NCBI RefSeq assembly: GCF_005503535.1
Contig: NZ_SCNN01000005.1
Span: forward strand, 248,001-312,000
Source of the DNA: Mesorhizobium comanense
GTDB taxonomy: Bacteria > Pseudomonadota > Alphaproteobacteria > Rhizobiales > Rhizobiaceae
DNA: 64,000 nt
Direction: 5' to 3'
Numbering within the stretch: the stretch's first letter is position 1; the number at the start of each line of letters is the position of its first letter. Shown one piece after another: positions 63,438 to 64,000 of the stretch. The position numbers and the translations under genes are program-made. A model generated the notes under the pieces. The model was not told where the DNA came from. It did not search any database and worked only from the letters and a program-made list of their open reading frames with translations.

Positions 63438-64000
63438 TCAGAGCCTGGTGCGGACCGTCCAGAGCTCCGGAAACAGAACGACTTCCAGCATCTTCTTGAG
63501 GTAGGACGCGCCTGACGTACCGCCGGTGCCGCGCTTCAGGCCGATGATGCGTTCGACTGTGGTGACATGGTTGAAGCGCCAGCGGCGGAAATAGTCCTCG
63601 AAATCGACCAGCTTCTCGGCCAGTTCGTAAAGCATCCAGTAGCGCTGCGGGTCGCGATAGACTGTTTGCCAGGCGACCAGCACTTCTTCGTTCTCGCCGC
63701 GTGTCTCGCGCCAGTCCGTTCGCTTCGCGTCGGCGCCGATGTCGAAGCCGTTGCGCGCCAAAAGCAGGAGCGCCTCGTCGTAGAGCGATGGCTCGGCCAG
63801 GATCGCTTCCAGCCGCTCAGTGAGGTCCGGCCGGTGCTTGTGCGGTCCGAGCATGGCGAGGTTGCGGTTGCCGGCCATGAACTCGATGGCGCGGTACTGC
63901 CACGACTGGAAGCCCGAGGACTGGCCGAGCGCGTCGCGGAACTCGGTGTATTCGCTGGGTGTCATCGTGCGCAGCACGTCCCAGGCATTGTTCAACTGCT
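63438..64000 (-). CDS. kynA: Tryptophan 2,3-dioxygenase (partial, N-terminus outside the window)
   Basis: The last about 186 residues of the haem enzyme that opens the tryptophan ring to N-formylkynurenine. The family patterns are [99 protein letters not shown] and a C-terminal [13 protein letters not shown]. The frame continues without a stop to the window end, where it reads QLNNAWDVL, so the missing start lies beyond 64000. It is on the opposite strand from kynU with a two-base gap, so it has its own promoter. Confidence 0.96.
   Translation of the reverse strand, partial: QLNNAWDVLRTMTPSEYTEFRDALGQSSGFQSWQYRAIEFMAGNRNLAMLGPHKHRPDLTERLEAILAEPSLYDEALLLLARNGFDIGADAKRTDWRETRGENEEVLVAWQTVYRDPQRYWMLYELAEKLVDFEDYFRRWRFNHVTTVERIIGLKRGTGGTSGASYLKKMLEVVLFPELWTVRTRL

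Noticed and set aside
1..64000. CRISPR array, insertion sequence or toxin-antitoxin system
   Set aside because: I found no regularly spaced repeats, transposase motifs, terminal inverted repeats or small paired genes of that type.

Overview
The window is high-GC chromosomal DNA from an alphaproteobacterium, most likely Mesorhizobium or a close relative (Hyphomicrobiales). This rests on protein content rather than a database search: a BA14K-type surface protein, a DUF1849/EipB-like envelope protein, a phasin next to clpS-clpA, an alphaproteobacterial GTTC-N7-GTTC SOS box before lexA, and a gatC-acetyltransferase-gatA arrangement whose GatA carries an insertion I associate with mesorhizobia. 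Almost all of it is dense, ordinary housekeeping sequence. I see no prophage, insertion sequence, CRISPR array or integrase.

Layout. 1-2.1 kb: small genes (DUF6882, BA14K, a glycine-zipper protein) and tRNA-Lys(TTT) with its own promoter. 2.1-6.2 kb, minus strand: pyrB, a dihydroorotase-like gene lacking its metal ligands, plsY, dprA. 6.4-10.7 kb: an AidB-like acyl-CoA dehydrogenase, two small membrane proteins, ruvX, a metallo-beta-lactamase-fold hydrolase and a small secreted protein. 10.8-14.9 kb: a radical SAM protein, gatC, an acetyltransferase, gatA and a YdcF-like protein. 14.8-23 kb: DUF599, a RutB-like amidohydrolase, an L-serine dehydratase, a serine hydrolase, DUF1489, a membrane J-domain protein, a D,D-carboxypeptidase with SPOR domain, and a phasin with a recognisable operator. 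23.3-34.7 kb: clpS-clpA, a CPT-like kinase, AzlC/AzlD, a HIT protein, a sulfatase-fold envelope enzyme, a FemAB-like protein, GDPD, RidA, EipB-like, DUF4031 and LysE.

34.7-50.9 kb is the translation and envelope block: rpsB, tsf, then a LysR/SnoaL/aldo-keto reductase insert, then pyrH, frr, uppS, cdsA, rseP, bamA, lpxD, fabZ, lpxA, lpxI, lpxB. The second part makes UMP kinase, ribosome recycling factor, undecaprenyl and phospholipid precursors, the site-2 protease, the outer-membrane assembly channel and the early lipid A enzymes in one long, tightly packed run. 50.9-57.2 kb: gltA and gltX (minus), comEC (plus) and lexA (minus).

57.5-64 kb is the most accessory-looking region and looks like a tryptophan/kynurenine uptake and degradation locus. 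A GntR/FCD regulator and a PLP dehydratase face an ABC transporter (binding protein, ATPase, permease) followed by kynureninase. Tryptophan 2,3-dioxygenase converges on kynureninase and runs off the window end. Two near-identical AT palindromes sit in the divergent intergenic region. I did not find a clearly new system. The best leads are this locus, the two-site operator over the phasin promoter, the non-catalytic PyrC partner, and several long perfect hairpins between genes.
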